A DNA stretch of 64,000 bases, taken from contig CANCQK010000013.1 of NCBI GenBank assembly GCA_947380295.1, positions 1 through 64,000 on the forward strand. The letters are read 5' to 3'. Below the pieces are notes generated by a model. The model made no database searches, was not told the DNA's origin, and saw only the letters and a program-made list of their open reading frames with translations. Below are positions 1-11,200 of this stretch, piece after piece; within the stretch, counting starts at the first letter, position 1, and every line of letters starts with the position of its first letter. The position numbers and the translations under genes are program-made. This DNA comes from Bdellovibrionales bacterium. GTDB lineage: Bacteria > Bdellovibrionota > UBA1018.

Positions 1-457
1 CGCGCGTTAGCTCCCAATTAAAACTCCTTCAAAAATCTGTTACCAGAGTCGCCACTCACCTCGATTGAAATCTGATGAATATGTGTCACCATGCGTTAGT
101 CTCAAACAGCTTTATATTCGATCTAGCTGCACTTTTTTGAGGGAGATTCTAGACAGAGGGCTCTCCCTCAGGGGCGGAGAGGGGGACGGAGCCAAATTTT
201 CATCTAAATTCGGCACTTAGGCTAATTGGGCGAATTGCGAGTGGTGAATTTGAATCTCTGGGACGCGATTGATGCGTATGGAGGCGAAATACCAGCTGCG
301 CTCTACGAGTTTGGAGTCACCAAACGCTCGATTATGACTCTTCCCTAAAAATAATCTAAAAAATGAGTCGATCCGATGGATTTGCAGAAACACTCCGGCC
401 CTCCCCAGGGCGGAACTGAGAAAATCAGAAGTAATTTGTACTAAGAGGTAAGCCTAT
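1..457. other. Region without a recognised gene; small ORF remnant
   Basis: No complete gene is recognised here. A 40-codon open stretch at 226-348 on the plus strand ends in TAA. Its protein-like composition (it includes the string WDAIDAYGGEIPAALYEFG) suggests the tail of a decayed coding sequence, but I cannot assign a family. The segment also contains the REP-like hairpin listed separately, downstream of the Y1 transposase gene. A GC-rich patch near 395-412 (ggccctccccagggc) can fold weakly. Confidence 0.3.
161..199. repeat. REP-like element downstream of the Y1 transposase
   Basis: A perfect 6-bp inverted repeat (CTCTCC at 161-166, GGAGAG at 176-181) is followed directly by GGGGGACGGAGCCAAATTT. 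The same GGGGACGGAG core, in reverse complement, occurs three times on the other side of the transposase gene (1203-1315) and again at 19036 and about 21759-21825. A foldable core next to a conserved G-rich head is what REP elements mobilised by RAYT transposases look like. Linking it to this transposase is inference from position and recurrence. Confidence 0.6.
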
Positions 458-1177
458 TTATGCTGGAGATGCACGAGCGCTGGCTAAGACTCTGGCGCAC
501 AATTGCTCTTTCAGAGCAGATTCCATTTTTCTTACCCACAGGGCATCACCAATGAAGTGGCTTAAAAACTGAGTCCACGTCACGGTAGTTTGCTCAAGGT
601 ACTTGCGAAATAAAACCCGATAAGCTCTTTGGCGTCCTTCAGGCGTTTGATCGAGGTCGATGTACCATTGAGGAGGGGTGATGTGCTTGGTCCATTCATC
701 GACCTCCCCATGAGCGTAGAACCGATAAGAGTTCCAGAAATAGAACCTCAGCTTCTCTGGTTTTACCATTCCTGCGCGGATCGGATTTGCCTCAATGTAA
801 AAATGGACCCGCATTTCTGCCTCGATGCCACCCACTAATGGAGTTTTTGGGCGCTCGTTCGCCACCTTTCCGGAGCGGCTGAATGCCCGATTAAAGCGCA
901 TTCCAAAAGTGCTATGAGCAACTCTCATAACATGGGAGAGTTTGGTTGCTCCGCCCGAGTAACTCATCTGTTGGTGAATATGATTGCTCATCAAACAGAA
1001 GGTATGGAGTTTTACTGAATCGTCCGATCCTCGGTGCTTTAGACCGGAAATCAAACTCTGAAAGAACAATTTTTTTGCTCCAGAACGGTCGAATAAGTAC
1101 TCACTATTGTGACATTTCCAGAACAGGTGAACAATTCCAGTGGGTTGGGACAAAACTTGATAACGGGATACGCGCAT
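458..1177 (-). CDS. REP-associated tyrosine transposase (Y1_Tnp / RAYT, IS200-like)
   Basis: The 239-aa product is a Y1 single-strand DNA transposase of the RAYT type, which cuts and joins hairpin-tipped REP sequences through a 5'-phosphotyrosine. The HUH metal-binding motif is visible as HIH in CLMSNHIHQQM (about residues 62-72). The family signature that carries the catalytic tyrosine is HFYIEANPIRAGMV (about 125-138). The WNSY stretch (about 148-151) and the C-terminal half also fit longer RAYT proteins. The length is normal and there is no visible frameshift, so it may be active. It lies between two sets of GGGGACGGAG repeats, the expected RAYT/REP arrangement. It is a domesticated-type element, and no partner tnpB is present. 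Confidence 0.88.
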   Translation of the reverse strand: MRVSRYQVLSQPTGIVHLFWKCHNSEYLFDRSGAKKLFFQSLISGLKHRGSDDSVKLHTFCLMSNHIHQQMSYSGGATKLSHVMRVAHSTFGMRFNRAFSRSGKVANERPKTPLVGGIEAEMRVHFYIEANPIRAGMVKPEKLRFYFWNSYRFYAHGEVDEWTKHITPPQWYIDLDQTPEGRQRAYRVLFRKYLEQTTVTWTQFLSHFIGDALWVRKMESALKEQLCARVLASARASPA

Positions 1178-1202
1178 AGTGAATTCAACAGATGAAAGAA
1201 CT

Positions 1203-1336
1203 GGGCCAAATCAAACTCCGTCCCCCATGGGACTGCCCTGAGGGCCAAATTGGGCTCCGTCCCCCATGGTTTGGGACTGGATACTGAGGGCCAAATTGGG
1301 CTCCGTCCCCCATGGTTCCCCCCCCATGGGACTGGA
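1203..1336. repeat. Tandem REP-like array between transposase and giant lipoprotein gene
   Basis: Three near-identical 28-bp units lie at 1203-1230, 1242-1269 and 1288-1315. Each runs from GGGCCAAAT to the core CTCCGTCCCCCATGG, and the last two are identical. A partial fourth copy (CCCCCATGGGACTGGAT) lies at 1320-1336, two bases from the stop codon of the giant lipoprotein gene. Each unit contains CCATGG and the near-palindrome CCAAATTGG. The units are spaced 39 and 46 bp apart. They are the reverse complement of the motif at 181-199. They may also serve as a transcription or mRNA end for the convergent-side operon. Confidence 0.75.
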
Positions 1337-1338
1337 TG

Positions 1339-4300
1339 TTAGTTAGACAGGTTCAGGGTCAGCCCATAACTGCTGTTATTAGTTCCGTCAGGGCTCGCAT
1401 TGAGCCAATCCAGCAGGCCATCCCCATTGAAGTCAGCAATGACCGGTGCGGGATGCTGGCTGCAGGCGATATTGGCCATCTGAACGACAGGTAAACCCAC
1501 CGTAAATGAACCTGCACCGACCGTCGTACTCCCGGTGCCCTTGTAGATTTGTGCTCCGGATTGGTATTTAAAACCAACGACATCGAGGATCCCGTCTTGA
1601 TCCATATCGGCTATTTTACCTGCTCTGAACCAAAATGCTGTGGATGAGTTGAGGTAGTCGAGGCCATAAAGAGGCGTATAGTTCCCCGAGATGGTCCCGC
1701 CTGAGGCGCCTTGAAAAAGGGCAAGGTAAATCCCTTGGTACGGGACATAGAGGTAGTCGAGGTAGCCATCTCCATTGATGTCACCCAGTTCAAGTGAGCT
1801 GGCAAGCCATTGGTTACCGCTCCCACCAATGTTCCCCACGTAGGAAGAGTTGGGGTTCTGGAAGCTTCCATTTCCATTTCCCAAGAATACATGGAGCCAA
1901 CCTCCGCTGGTTGCCACTGCGATATCTAGATTTCCATCTTTATTGACATCAGCGACTGCAAGAGCAGCAGCGTAGTTGTTGTTCGGCGCCAAAATTATAG
2001 GCGTACTGGTATTGAAGGTTCCATCGCCATTGCCAAAGTAGACACTGACTCGAGCAATGTTATTACAACTGTGACCGACAACTAAGTCCATTTTTCCGTC
2101 CTGATTAAAATCTCCGCTTGCGACCGAGTAGACCGCTCCGTTGGAGGTGCATCCCGATAGGTCCGTACTGAACAGGAACTCAGACGAGAATGTTCCATCT
2201 CCGGCTCCTAAATAAACCGCTGTGCTTCCGAAGCTATTATTGTTGTAATTACCCGAGACCAAGTCGAGGTAGCCGTCCCCGTTAAAGTCCGCTAACGCAA
2301 GTTGTTGTTGATTCCACCATTGAGCACTCATTTCTCCGGTATTGACTAGGGCTGAGGCCGGAGTGAATGTTCCTGATGATGCGGAGCTTCCGAGGTAGAT
2401 CGACGCGGAGGCTCCGAGTTTACCAATAAAGTCCGGCGCGCCATCATTATTGAGATCTCCCACCACGGGAGCTCCTTTGAGAGCATTATCAAACGAAGGC
2501 TGAGCTGCGAAGAACAGGGGTCCTGTCGAACTCCCCCCTGCTGAAAAGACTGATGAGAAGCTCGGGTAGCCGGTGGCAGCGCCATTATTTTTCCACGTCA
2601 TCCATCGCCCGACCTGCCAGTTTTGCCCGCCGTTTTGCCCGACCTCGACCAAGTCCAGGGGTCCGGATGGGCTCGTACTGGTATAGAATCGGCCAACGTT
2701 GACTCCGACACTGGCGGAACCTGAGTTGATGTATCGCTTGCCACCAAATGAGCCGGTGCAAGTGGACGTTTTGGTATTATACCAAATCTGAGTGAGACCG
2801 CGATTCGTCCAGTAGCAGCTGCCGTTATTGAAGTAGAGCGCAATGGAGACAATGTCGGGGCAGCCGTCCCCATTGATGTCCCTCACGACAGACATATAAC
2901 CACTTCCTGAGGTTCCCACATCACTGGTCGATGAGAGTCCTTGAACGTTGGAGAATCCGGTTGCGTTTCCAGTCCCGAAGGCTACGTAGGGCCCGTCCGG
3001 GCCATCCATGACAATGTCTGCTTTTCCATCGCCATTGAGGTCGGCCGTACTGCGGATGGCAGCTTTATTGTTGTTCGGGATGGCTGAATTGTTATAGCTG
3101 ACAAAAGGGGTGATGCTGAACGTGCCGTTTGCGATTCCTAAGGTCGCGTTTCCTCTAAAAATGAAGAGGGATTGAGTTGAATAAGGAAGAACGATCAAGT
3201 CGGGAATCGAGTCTCCCGTCATATCCGCGATCGCGATTCCATGCGCTTGAGTCTGCGTATAGTTCGACCCGGTGGTGCCGTTATAGGTCGAGTTGACATA
3301 ATGATAATTGATGACGGGATTAGAACTATTGTTTGAGCAAGTCGTACTCGCGTTGCCGTTGTAGTTGGTCGTCAAAACCTGCGATCCATTGACTGCTCCG
3401 ACTTTTTTTGACGTGCAATTAACGATGACCCGAACCGTGTTGATATTATAGTCAGTCAACACTAAATCCGGAACTCCGTCCCCATTGACGTCCGCCGCAG
3501 CGATGCCGGCGCTGTTGTAAGAAGCTTGCGTGCCGAAATTAATTTTTTGGCGAGTCATCGTTGATAGTCCATTCCAGGTGCAGTCACCCTTCAAGACCTC
3601 CACCTGATTGCCGGAGGCGGCGCCGTTGCCCTCTAAAATCACGACGTCATTACAGCCATCTTGATCCAGATCGACAATGACGGGTGTTCTGCCTGGGTAG
3701 CCTGACGCTGCATCCAGCGAGTAGTAAGTACGGGTAAACGAGCCATCCCCTTTGGCGATCCCGACCTGGATTCCGCCGGTACCCCCTAGGTCATGAGTGA
3801 CAATATCGGTGAGTCCATCCCCGTTCAAGTCACCGGTCCCCGCCTCGACGATGCTGTTCGAGGAACTTGCAGTGATCATGGATGTGGCCACCGGAGTATC
3901 AAACTGGATTGTACTTTTACCGCTTGAAACGACTTTGATCTTTTTGGTGCGGGTGCCAGTTGAGCCCTTGGCGTCGGTCGCAGTGATGTTCACATTATAA
4001 GTGCCTGCAGTCGCTGTAGTCATGCCGGTGATGTAGCCTGACGTCGCATCGATGCTCAGCCCAGTAGGCAAACCTGTTGCTGTAAAGGTTATTTTACCAT
4101 ATCCGCCCGAGGTATTGACCACCTCAGTGTAAGCCGTGGCGCCTCCATTACGAGCAGGCCGGAGGGGGTTACTGATCTCGTCCATCACCGATGGTGGGAT
4201 GGTGACGCTGACCGTATAAGTTCGGTTGGCAGTTTGTCCCGTGGCGTCGGCTACGAGAATCGTGAAGGTGCTCGAGCCTTGAACCACAGCGGAAGTATTC

Positions 4301-7300
4301 GCTTGGACGGTTCCCGTAATCGCTCCGCTCGAAGTGTTGATGCTGAGTCCAGGCGGAAGCGCGCCCGATAATAACGAGTAAGTGAGAGGACTGGTTCCCC
4401 CAGATGCCTGGACGGTCACGCCCCCGGCAACGCCGTTGTAAAGGCGATTGACGTTAGCGACTGGCAGAGTGGCAGTCGTGATCGAGAGGGATGTGTTGAT
4501 CGTCAGTGAGAAGGACTGAGACGTCGTGAGGCCATCACTGTCGGTCACCTGGATGCGAGGGGTGGCTGTGCCGGTTGACATTGTGATCCCGCTAATCACT
4601 CCTGCATTGCTCATATTGAGGCCCGTAGGGAGCCCTGTCGCCGAGAAAGTGTAATACCCTGATCCACCCGTTGCGGATACCGTAGTGGCATAGGCCGCAT
4701 TGATCACACCTGAGCTGAGGGTGGTGTTGGCGATATTGAGGCCTGTGCTTACTTTCAGAGTGTAATTCTGGGTGGTCGTGTTGGAGTTTTGGTCCCGGAC
4801 CCAGGCCGTAAAAGTATTTAATCCAGTGACGGTGGGGGTTCCGCTGAGGACCCCCGTGCTTGCGTTGAGGCTGAGTCCTGTCGGAAGCGTGCCAGATGAA
4901 ATCGCGTAGGTGTAAGGAGGGAGACCGCCTCGTGCTAGCAAGGTGCGGGTTTCGTTCGCGTTGACGATCACCGGGAGTAATGGCACGGACGTGTCAAAGG
5001 CAAGGCTCGCAAAAAGACTGGGATTCACTGTGAGCGTGAACGACTGAGAGGAGCTGTGCGCAGCTGAATCCGTCACTTGAATGCTGAAGGCGTAAGGCGT
5101 CGGTGAGGCTCCTGGATTAGCAGATGCGTTAATCGTTCCGGAGATCGAGCCAATCGATGTATTGAGAGAAAGTCCTGAGGGTAGCGCTCCTGAGGCAAGG
5201 GTATAGAGGTAGGAAGGTAGGCCGTTTTTAGCGATTAAATAAGTCGTGTAGGAGGTATTGACTGTCCCCGTCGGGAGTGTTGTGGTGACCCATGTGGGAG
5301 GCGTAGCTGGGTTAACGGTGATACTCAATCCTTTAGATGTATATCCTCCAATCGAGTCACTTACACTGATGGTGAAGCTCGAGCTGGCGGCTGTGCCAGT
5401 GGGGGTTCCGGTGATCGTTCCGTTCGATGAGTTGAGAGTGAGCCCATCGGGTAGCGCGGAGCCACTGGCTAAGCTAAAAGTATAAGGTGAACTGCCGCCC
5501 GAGACTCCAATGACTTGGGCGTAATTCACCCCTTGTGTGGCGCCGGCTAAAGAAGCGGTTGAAATCGTCGGCGGTGCAGCCGCCTGAATTTGTAATTGAT
5601 AGGTGATGTTTGAGCTCAGGCCTAAGCTGTCGATGATCTGAAATATGAGTGAGGCGGAACCTCCTGTCTGGGGAGTACCAGAGAGGGAGAGTGTACTTGA
5701 ATTAAAAGTAATTCCACCGGGCAAGTTCAGGGGGTTGGTGAGACTCACGATGATTGGTGCTTTTCCCCCGCTGGTCGCTAATGATTGCATGTAGAAAACT
5801 CCAGCAGTGCCTGTAGCAAGCGATGGGGTCGATATTTGAGGGGGAGATGCGGCAGTGACCTTGAGACTCAGTGTTTGTGAAGCAGTGACGTTGACACTAT
5901 CCGTGACTTGGATTGTGAAAGTCGATGTTTGAGGAGTTGTTGGAGAGCCAAAAATAATCCCCGTGGTCGAACTCATGGTGAGTCCTGTGGGGAGACTACC
6001 CGCCGTGGTGGCGAATCGATAAGGAGGAATCCCTGGAAGTACGGAGATCAGTTGAGCATAGGAGATGCCGACACCTGCATCGGCTAGGGCTACCGTTGAA
6101 ATGCTGGGAGGATTTGCGGCAATAATTTGGATCGGTAAAATCTTAGTAGAATAATTACCAGCATTATCGGTGATTTTAAAAGTGAGGTTGACCGTAGCGG
6201 CAGAACCCACAGGCGTCCCTGAGATTCCTCCTGAGTTTGCATCTAAAGTGAGGCCGGTCGGCAGAGTTCCACTGGTGCGTAAAAAAGTATAGGGCGGCGA
6301 TCCACTGGTTCCGACGAGGGTATCGCTATAGGGCGTCCCGACGCTGCCGGGGAGAAGCGAGGAGTTGGTGATTTGCGGAGCAGCTGCTTCTGAAATCGTG
6401 AGCAAGAATGACTTAGGGACTGAGGCAGTGCCGTTGCCATTTTGGTCGGTCACAGTCACCGAGATCGGGTAGCTCGTTGCGGTGTTAGCTGCGGGAGTTC
6501 CAGAAAAAACTCCGGTTGTACTGTTAAACGTAATCCCTGTGGGAAGTGCCCCGCTGATTGAGTAGGAGTAGGGCAAGGCTCCGCCCGACGAACTTAATTG
6601 TTGATAATAGGTTGCGCCGACCTGCCCAGAAGCCAGCGTGGCATTCGCAATCGTGGCCCTAGCGGGAGAGTTGACCACGAGGTTGTACTCTTGTGTCACA
6701 GGAACGCTTACGCCGTCTGTGACACTGACGGTAAAGCTGACCCCGCCTAAGCCTGTGCTCCCGCTCGGAGTTCCGGAGAGAATCCCGCTGGTCCCGCTGA
6801 GATTCAGCCAAGCGGGTTTGCTACCTGCGGTCACTGAAAAGCTATAGGGAGGCAAGCCCGAAGTCACCCGGATCGGGACGGTGTATGCGGTGCCCACGGT
6901 GGCGGCTGGGAGGCTTAAGGTTTGAATCACAGGAGCGGGTGGAGCCACGACCACGATTTGTAGGTTTTTCGTCGACGTGGTGTTGAAGGCATCTCTCACC
7001 GCAACGGTAAATGCAAAAGTCTGGGTTTGGCCGGTGATCGCTGTAGGCGAACCGGAAATAATCCCCGACCGGACATCTGAAAGAGAGAGTCCGTTAGGAA
7101 GAGATCCACTGGAGATTGAAAAAGTGAGCGGAGTAGCATTCGATGCTGCCGTAATGACTTGAACGTAGGAACTTCCGACCGTCGCCGTGCCTAGAGAGTT
7201 TGTAAGAATCGTGGGACCCGGAGGAGGTGCGATGATGAGAGTAAAATCTTTGCTGGCCGAGGATTGGAGAGCATCAGTTACGCGAATCGTAACTGAGACG

Positions 7301-8265
7301 ATACCTGATTGCGCAGGCGTGCCTGTGATCGTGCCTAGGTCTGGATCGAGGGATAATCCTGCTGGTAAATTGGTCGCTCCCGTTAAAGTAAATCGATAAG
7401 GGTAGACCCCTCCTTGAATGGAGATGACTTGGACATAACTATTTCCGAGTGTTCCCGCGCCCAGGGGTGAGGCGGTCTGGATGGAGAGAGATGAGGAACT
7501 TGGAGTGACTACCGTGAGGTTGAGAGTTCCTGCGTCGTTATTCCCAAATGCATCAGTGACTTGTATCGCGAGTGTGAAATTGCCGATCTGTGTCGGAGTT
7601 CCTTTGATCAGCCCGGTTGAATTTTCTAGAGTGAGTCCGGGTGGCAGGCCAGTTGCGGAATACTGATAGGGCGCTGTGCCGCCGGTGACTCCCAGTGAAG
7701 AGGTGTAGAAGGAGTTCAAATCTGCGATGGGTAAACCATTTGCTAGCAGGCCGAATGCTGGGCTCACCGTGAGTGAAAATCGTTTTTGAACGGGGTCTTG
7801 CCCAGCTTCGGTGGCCGCAATCACAAATTCATAGTAGCCGACGGGGGCTGTGACTCGTCCACTGAGCGCACCCGTGGCGGAGAGTTGCAGACCTGTAGGG
7901 AGAGTCGAGTCAGTCTGAAGGCTAAAGGTCACTGGGTTACTCGAGTAATCAGTGGAGAAAAAAAGTGAGTAAAGCCCTCCCCGAGAAGCGGAGGGTAGTA
8001 AATTACCCATTGCACTGGAAAATGCAAAAATTTGCGATGCCCCAGATCCTGAGGTGGAACCCCCGAGAGAACTCCCGATAGTCAGTGGCTGTGTAGCGAG
8101 ATCAAAACCCGTTGTGTCGCAACCGCTGGCGCCGAGGCCGAGCAGGGCGATCCATCCGATTGAACTCAAAACTCGCAAGCGCTTTCGCAAATGAATGCGA
8201 GAGCGAAACAATGATGATTTTAAATTTCTGCTGTTCTGTGTTTTGAGTTCAATGGTTTTCATCAT
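1339..8265 (-). CDS. Giant surface lipoprotein: about 15 Ig-like (He_PIG) repeats plus 13 FG-GAP/VCBS repeats
   Basis: The 2308-aa product begins with a positively charged leader and a lipobox-like end (LGLGASGC, about residues 43-50), so it is probably an outer-membrane lipoprotein. Residues about 70-1510 are roughly 15 repeats of 85-95 aa with the He_PIG pattern: PPYTF-like, then LPTGLSL, then GxIxGTPT, then TVxVTDS. Residues about 1510-2300 hold 13 DxNxDGxxD calcium-binding motifs (for example GDLNGDGLTD, ADFNGDGYLD), typical of FG-GAP/VCBS beta-propeller repeats. It is the last gene of a four-gene operon. The start was chosen at ATGATG, 25 bp after the previous stop, behind AGGAGAAAGAGAG. 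The likely role is adhesion or a surface fibre. The protein is a tandem paralogue of its upstream neighbour. Confidence 0.85.
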   Translation of the reverse strand: MMKTIELKTQNSRNLKSSLFRSRIHLRKRLRVLSSIGWIALLGLGASGCDTTGFDLATQPLTIGSSLGGSTSGSGASQIFAFSSAMGNLLPSASRGGLYSLFFSTDYSSNPVTFSLQTDSTLPTGLQLSATGALSGRVTAPVGYYEFVIAATEAGQDPVQKRFSLTVSPAFGLLANGLPIADLNSFYTSSLGVTGGTAPYQYSATGLPPGLTLENSTGLIKGTPTQIGNFTLAIQVTDAFGNNDAGTLNLTVVTPSSSSLSIQTASPLGAGTLGNSYVQVISIQGGVYPYRFTLTGATNLPAGLSLDPDLGTITGTPAQSGIVSVTIRVTDALQSSASKDFTLIIAPPPGPTILTNSLGTATVGSSYVQVITAASNATPLTFSISSGSLPNGLSLSDVRSGIISGSPTAITGQTQTFAFTVAVRDAFNTTSTKNLQIVVVAPPAPVIQTLSLPAATVGTAYTVPIRVTSGLPPYSFSVTAGSKPAWLNLSGTSGILSGTPSGSTGLGGVSFTVSVTDGVSVPVTQEYNLVVNSPARATIANATLASGQVGATYYQQLSSSGGALPYSYSISGALPTGITFNSTTGVFSGTPAANTATSYPISVTVTDQNGNGTASVPKSFLLTISEAAAPQITNSSLLPGSVGTPYSDTLVGTSGSPPYTFLRTSGTLPTGLTLDANSGGISGTPVGSAATVNLTFKITDNAGNYSTKILPIQIIAANPPSISTVALADAGVGISYAQLISVLPGIPPYRFATTAGSLPTGLTMSSTTGIIFGSPTTPQTSTFTIQVTDSVNVTASQTLSLKVTAASPPQISTPSLATGTAGVFYMQSLATSGGKAPIIVSLTNPLNLPGGITFNSSTLSLSGTPQTGGSASLIFQIIDSLGLSSNITYQLQIQAAAPPTISTASLAGATQGVNYAQVIGVSGGSSPYTFSLASGSALPDGLTLNSSNGTITGTPTGTAASSSFTISVSDSIGGYTSKGLSITVNPATPPTWVTTTLPTGTVNTSYTTYLIAKNGLPSYLYTLASGALPSGLSLNTSIGSISGTINASANPGASPTPYAFSIQVTDSAAHSSSQSFTLTVNPSLFASLAFDTSVPLLPVIVNANETRTLLARGGLPPYTYAISSGTLPTGLSLNASTGVLSGTPTVTGLNTFTAWVRDQNSNTTTQNYTLKVSTGLNIANTTLSSGVINAAYATTVSATGGSGYYTFSATGLPTGLNMSNAGVISGITMSTGTATPRIQVTDSDGLTTSQSFSLTINTSLSITTATLPVANVNRLYNGVAGGVTVQASGGTSPLTYSLLSGALPPGLSINTSSGAITGTVQANTSAVVQGSSTFTILVADATGQTANRTYTVSVTIPPSVMDEISNPLRPARNGGATAYTEVVNTSGGYGKITFTATGLPTGLSIDATSGYITGMTTATAGTYNVNITATDAKGSTGTRTKKIKVVSSGKSTIQFDTPVATSMITASSSNSIVEAGTGDLNGDGLTDIVTHDLGGTGGIQVGIAKGDGSFTRTYYSLDAASGYPGRTPVIVDLDQDGCNDVVILEGNGAASGNQVEVLKGDCTWNGLSTMTRQKINFGTQASYNSAGIAAADVNGDGVPDLVLTDYNINTVRVIVNCTSKKVGAVNGSQVLTTNYNGNASTTCSNNSSNPVINYHYVNSTYNGTTGSNYTQTQAHGIAIADMTGDSIPDLIVLPYSTQSLFIFRGNATLGIANGTFSITPFVSYNNSAIPNNNKAAIRSTADLNGDGKADIVMDGPDGPYVAFGTGNATGFSNVQGLSSTSDVGTSGSGYMSVVRDINGDGCPDIVSIALYFNNGSCYWTNRGLTQIWYNTKTSTCTGSFGGKRYINSGSASVGVNVGRFYTSTSPSGPLDLVEVGQNGGQNWQVGRWMTWKNNGAATGYPSFSSVFSAGGSSTGPLFFAAQPSFDNALKGAPVVGDLNNDGAPDFIGKLGASASIYLGSSASSGTFTPASALVNTGEMSAQWWNQQQLALADFNGDGYLDLVSGNYNNNSFGSTAVYLGAGDGTFSSEFLFSTDLSGCTSNGAVYSVASGDFNQDGKMDLVVGHSCNNIARVSVYFGNGDGTFNTSTPIILAPNNNYAAALAVADVNKDGNLDIAVATSGGWLHVFLGNGNGSFQNPNSSYVGNIGGSGNQWLASSLELGDINGDGYLDYLYVPYQGIYLALFQGASGGTISGNYTPLYGLDYLNSSTAFWFRAGKIADMDQDGILDVVGFKYQSGAQIYKGTGSTTVGAGSFTVGLPVVQMANIACSQHPAPVIADFNGDGLLDWLNASPDGTNNSSYGLTLNLSN

Positions 8266-8289
8266 TTCAATTACTCTCTTTCTCCTCTT

Positions 8290-11200
8290 TTAAAACGATT
8301 GATTGAGTGACAGTCCAAAACTGGTGTTGGTCGTACTACCGCCTTCGTAGCAAGCGTTGAGCATGTCGGGGAGTCCATCTCCATTCAGATCAGCATAGAC
8401 TGGGTTAGCATATGAAGTGAATCCACTTTGATTGGGCAAACCAAAAACTCGGGTTGGAGTCGACAGTGTAGCGACTCCAATGAGGCTGCTCCCGTCAGAC
8501 TTACTGATGTTTGAGTAGTAGTGGACCCCGCCGCCGTAGAGCTTCACCGCGGCGACGTCGAGTTTTCCGTCATTATTCCAATCGACGATTCGAGCCGATT
8601 GAAAATTATTCCAAGCGCTGGGGCCTGAAAAAGTCGTTCCGTTGGTAGCCACATAATTGTTGCCCAAGCTACTTGTGCCGGCGCAAACCACCCAATTGAT
8701 GTGATTGGATGCGGCTACGACAAAATCGAGCCAACCGTCGTTATTGAGGTCGCCTACATCTAGATTTTGATAAGTTTGGCTTCCTAGGCCTGTGGTGCAG
8801 GTTTTAGAAGCGCCAAAAGTTCCATCTCCCACTCCTAAATAAACTTGGAGGAACCCTTGATTGGAGAGTGAAACGAGATCGAGTTTGCCATCCTGATTCA
8901 CGTCCACGGAAGTGAGGACATCAACACGGTTCCCATTCGGACTGAGAATGGTGGGTGTCGCGTTAAAAGTTCCATTGCCTTTCCCAAAGAAAACGCTGAT
9001 TCGAGCGACTTGGCTTCCTCCGGGCGCACAGCCGTGTCCCACTGCAAAGTCCATTTTTCCGTCTTGATTAAAATCTCCGGTGGTGACTGCAAGCGCTCCC
9101 ACTCCGTAGATATTTCCGTTGATCATAACCGTGCATCCCGACTGGTCGATCGAGAGGAGATTCGATTTCGAGAAGGTGCCGTCTCCGACGCCAATCGCAA
9201 TGTTGACGGAACCAAAATTACTGCTGTTCCAATTCGCACTGACCAAATCCAGGTCACCGTCCCCATCAAAATCTGCCAAAGCAAGTTGGCGAGATTGTTG
9301 CGAGTAAGGCCCGATATCACCCGTTCCCACGGTTTGGGAGAGGATTTGATAATTACCCGGAATCGAGGGTGAACCGAGATAGACGGTAGAGACGCCGGAG
9401 GATTTCCCGATGAAGTCCGGAGCTCCGTCATTGTTGAGGTCTCCTACGATGGGAGCACTGCTCATGGGTCCATCATAGGCAGGAGGGCTGGCGTAGAAAA
9501 AGGGACCACTGAGTGAATCCACTTTGTTAAAGCTGGAGTATCCGTAAGCGGTGCGATCATTTTTCCAGCTCACTAAGCGGCCATAGTTGTTCCAAAAGTT
9601 TGCGGTCAAATCTGGACGGGTGCTTCCAGTATAAAAAGTCCCTGCGGCAACCCAAGATGAGTAACCCCCTGGATTGATGTAGCGCTTGTTGCCAAAAATC
9701 CCCGTGCAAGTTCCTTGAACGTTTTTTTGATTATACCAAAGCTGTACACTCCCTCGTTGGCCGTAACCTTGATTCTGTGCGTTGAAGATCGTGACAATAT
9801 CAGGGCATGCGTCGCCATTGATGTCTGCTACGAGAGCATGGTAGTTGTTTCCTTGATTCCCAATTTCTGGAGAGAGGAGCTGAACATAACCTGAGAAGGG
9901 TCCCTGGCTAAAGGCATTGGCGCCTCTCCCAAAAAGGACTGCAACGCCATCTTGTAGCTCGACGACGACGTCTTTATTGCCATCACTATTCAAATCATAA
10001 TTAAAAGAGTTGTTTACACCAGGAGAAATAGCTCCTGCCCACCAGTTGCCGTTGGGTGTGACGAATGGACTATTATAGGTTTTGACTGTGGTGTTGAAGG
10101 TGCCGTCGCCATTACCTTTGAAGAAATAGGCGTTCCTGTTCGTCCAGCCGGTACTGACTAGGTCTAGCTTTCCATCTCCATCGAGATCAATGAGGGCCGC
10201 CGCTATGGGTGAAGATAGGGTAAGGGTTTGCGCAGTGACATAGTAATTCACAATCGACTGGCCGGTGGTACAGGGGGTGCTCACACCCCCATACATGACT
10301 GTCGCCCCGTTGAATCCACAGTTGAGGTAGATGAGGACCTGATTTGCGGTCCAGTTGGGGATGGCCCAATCTACTTTTCCGTCTCCATTGAGATCGCCCA
10401 CGGCGATTTGTTGCGGATTAGTCAGGCTAACTACCTGGCGGGTGAGTGCTGCACCAGTCCAGATCCCATCGCCTTTGACGATTTCAAATGAGTTATCTGC
10501 GTTTCGATTGATGATGACATCCTGTCTTCCGTCTCCATCCAAATCTGCTGTAGCTAGATAGCCAGGGGCTTTTGCAGAAGTGGTGCCGTACCCAGTTGAA
10601 GAAAAAGTTCCATCTCCATTTCCGATGGCTGCCACAATTTCATTGTTGGTAGTTCCCGAAATAAGTAGGTCAGTGATTCCGTCGTTATTGAGATCGGCCG
10701 CAATCATCTGGCTCATGGCAGTTCGATTCGGGCCATTCGGTCCTCCGAGGGGACTCATGACCCCGGTGTCCATCGAGAAAGTCGATTGGCCGGAACTGAC
10801 GAGAGTGAATTTTTTGTTCCGAGTTCCGACCAGTCCGACGCTATCGGTTGCTGTGACTGCGACGCTATAAGTGCCCGCAGCGCTGCTGGGTGTTCCGGTG
10901 ATAAAGCCTGAAGTGGCGTTGATGCTGAGCCCCGTGGGGAGTCCGGTCGCGGCGTAGGTGAGAGCGCCCTTACCGCCAGAGATCATGACATAGTCGTTGT
11001 ACTTAATGCCCAGGCCTGCAGTTCGGAGGGGATTCGAGATGTCGTCCTGTACTGTAGGAGGAATCACCACTGCCAAAGTCAGGGCTTGAGTGGCGGTGAG
11101 TCCGCTGCTGTCCGCTGCTTGGACTGTAAACGAGGTGGCACCACTAGCAACTTCGGCCGTTCGAGGGGCGACTGTGCCCGTGATTGCACCGGTGAAGGAG

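Noticed and set aside
1203..1336. Possible CRISPR array (three 28-bp repeats)
   Set aside because: Spacers are only 11 and 18 bp and partly repetitive, the repeats are REP-like with internal palindromes, the same core occurs singly elsewhere, and there are no cas genes.
9010..9372. Long plus-strand open frames opposite the giant lipoprotein genes
   Set aside because: They are antisense shadows created by the repetitive GC-patterned coding sequence; none has a ribosome site or protein-like motif.
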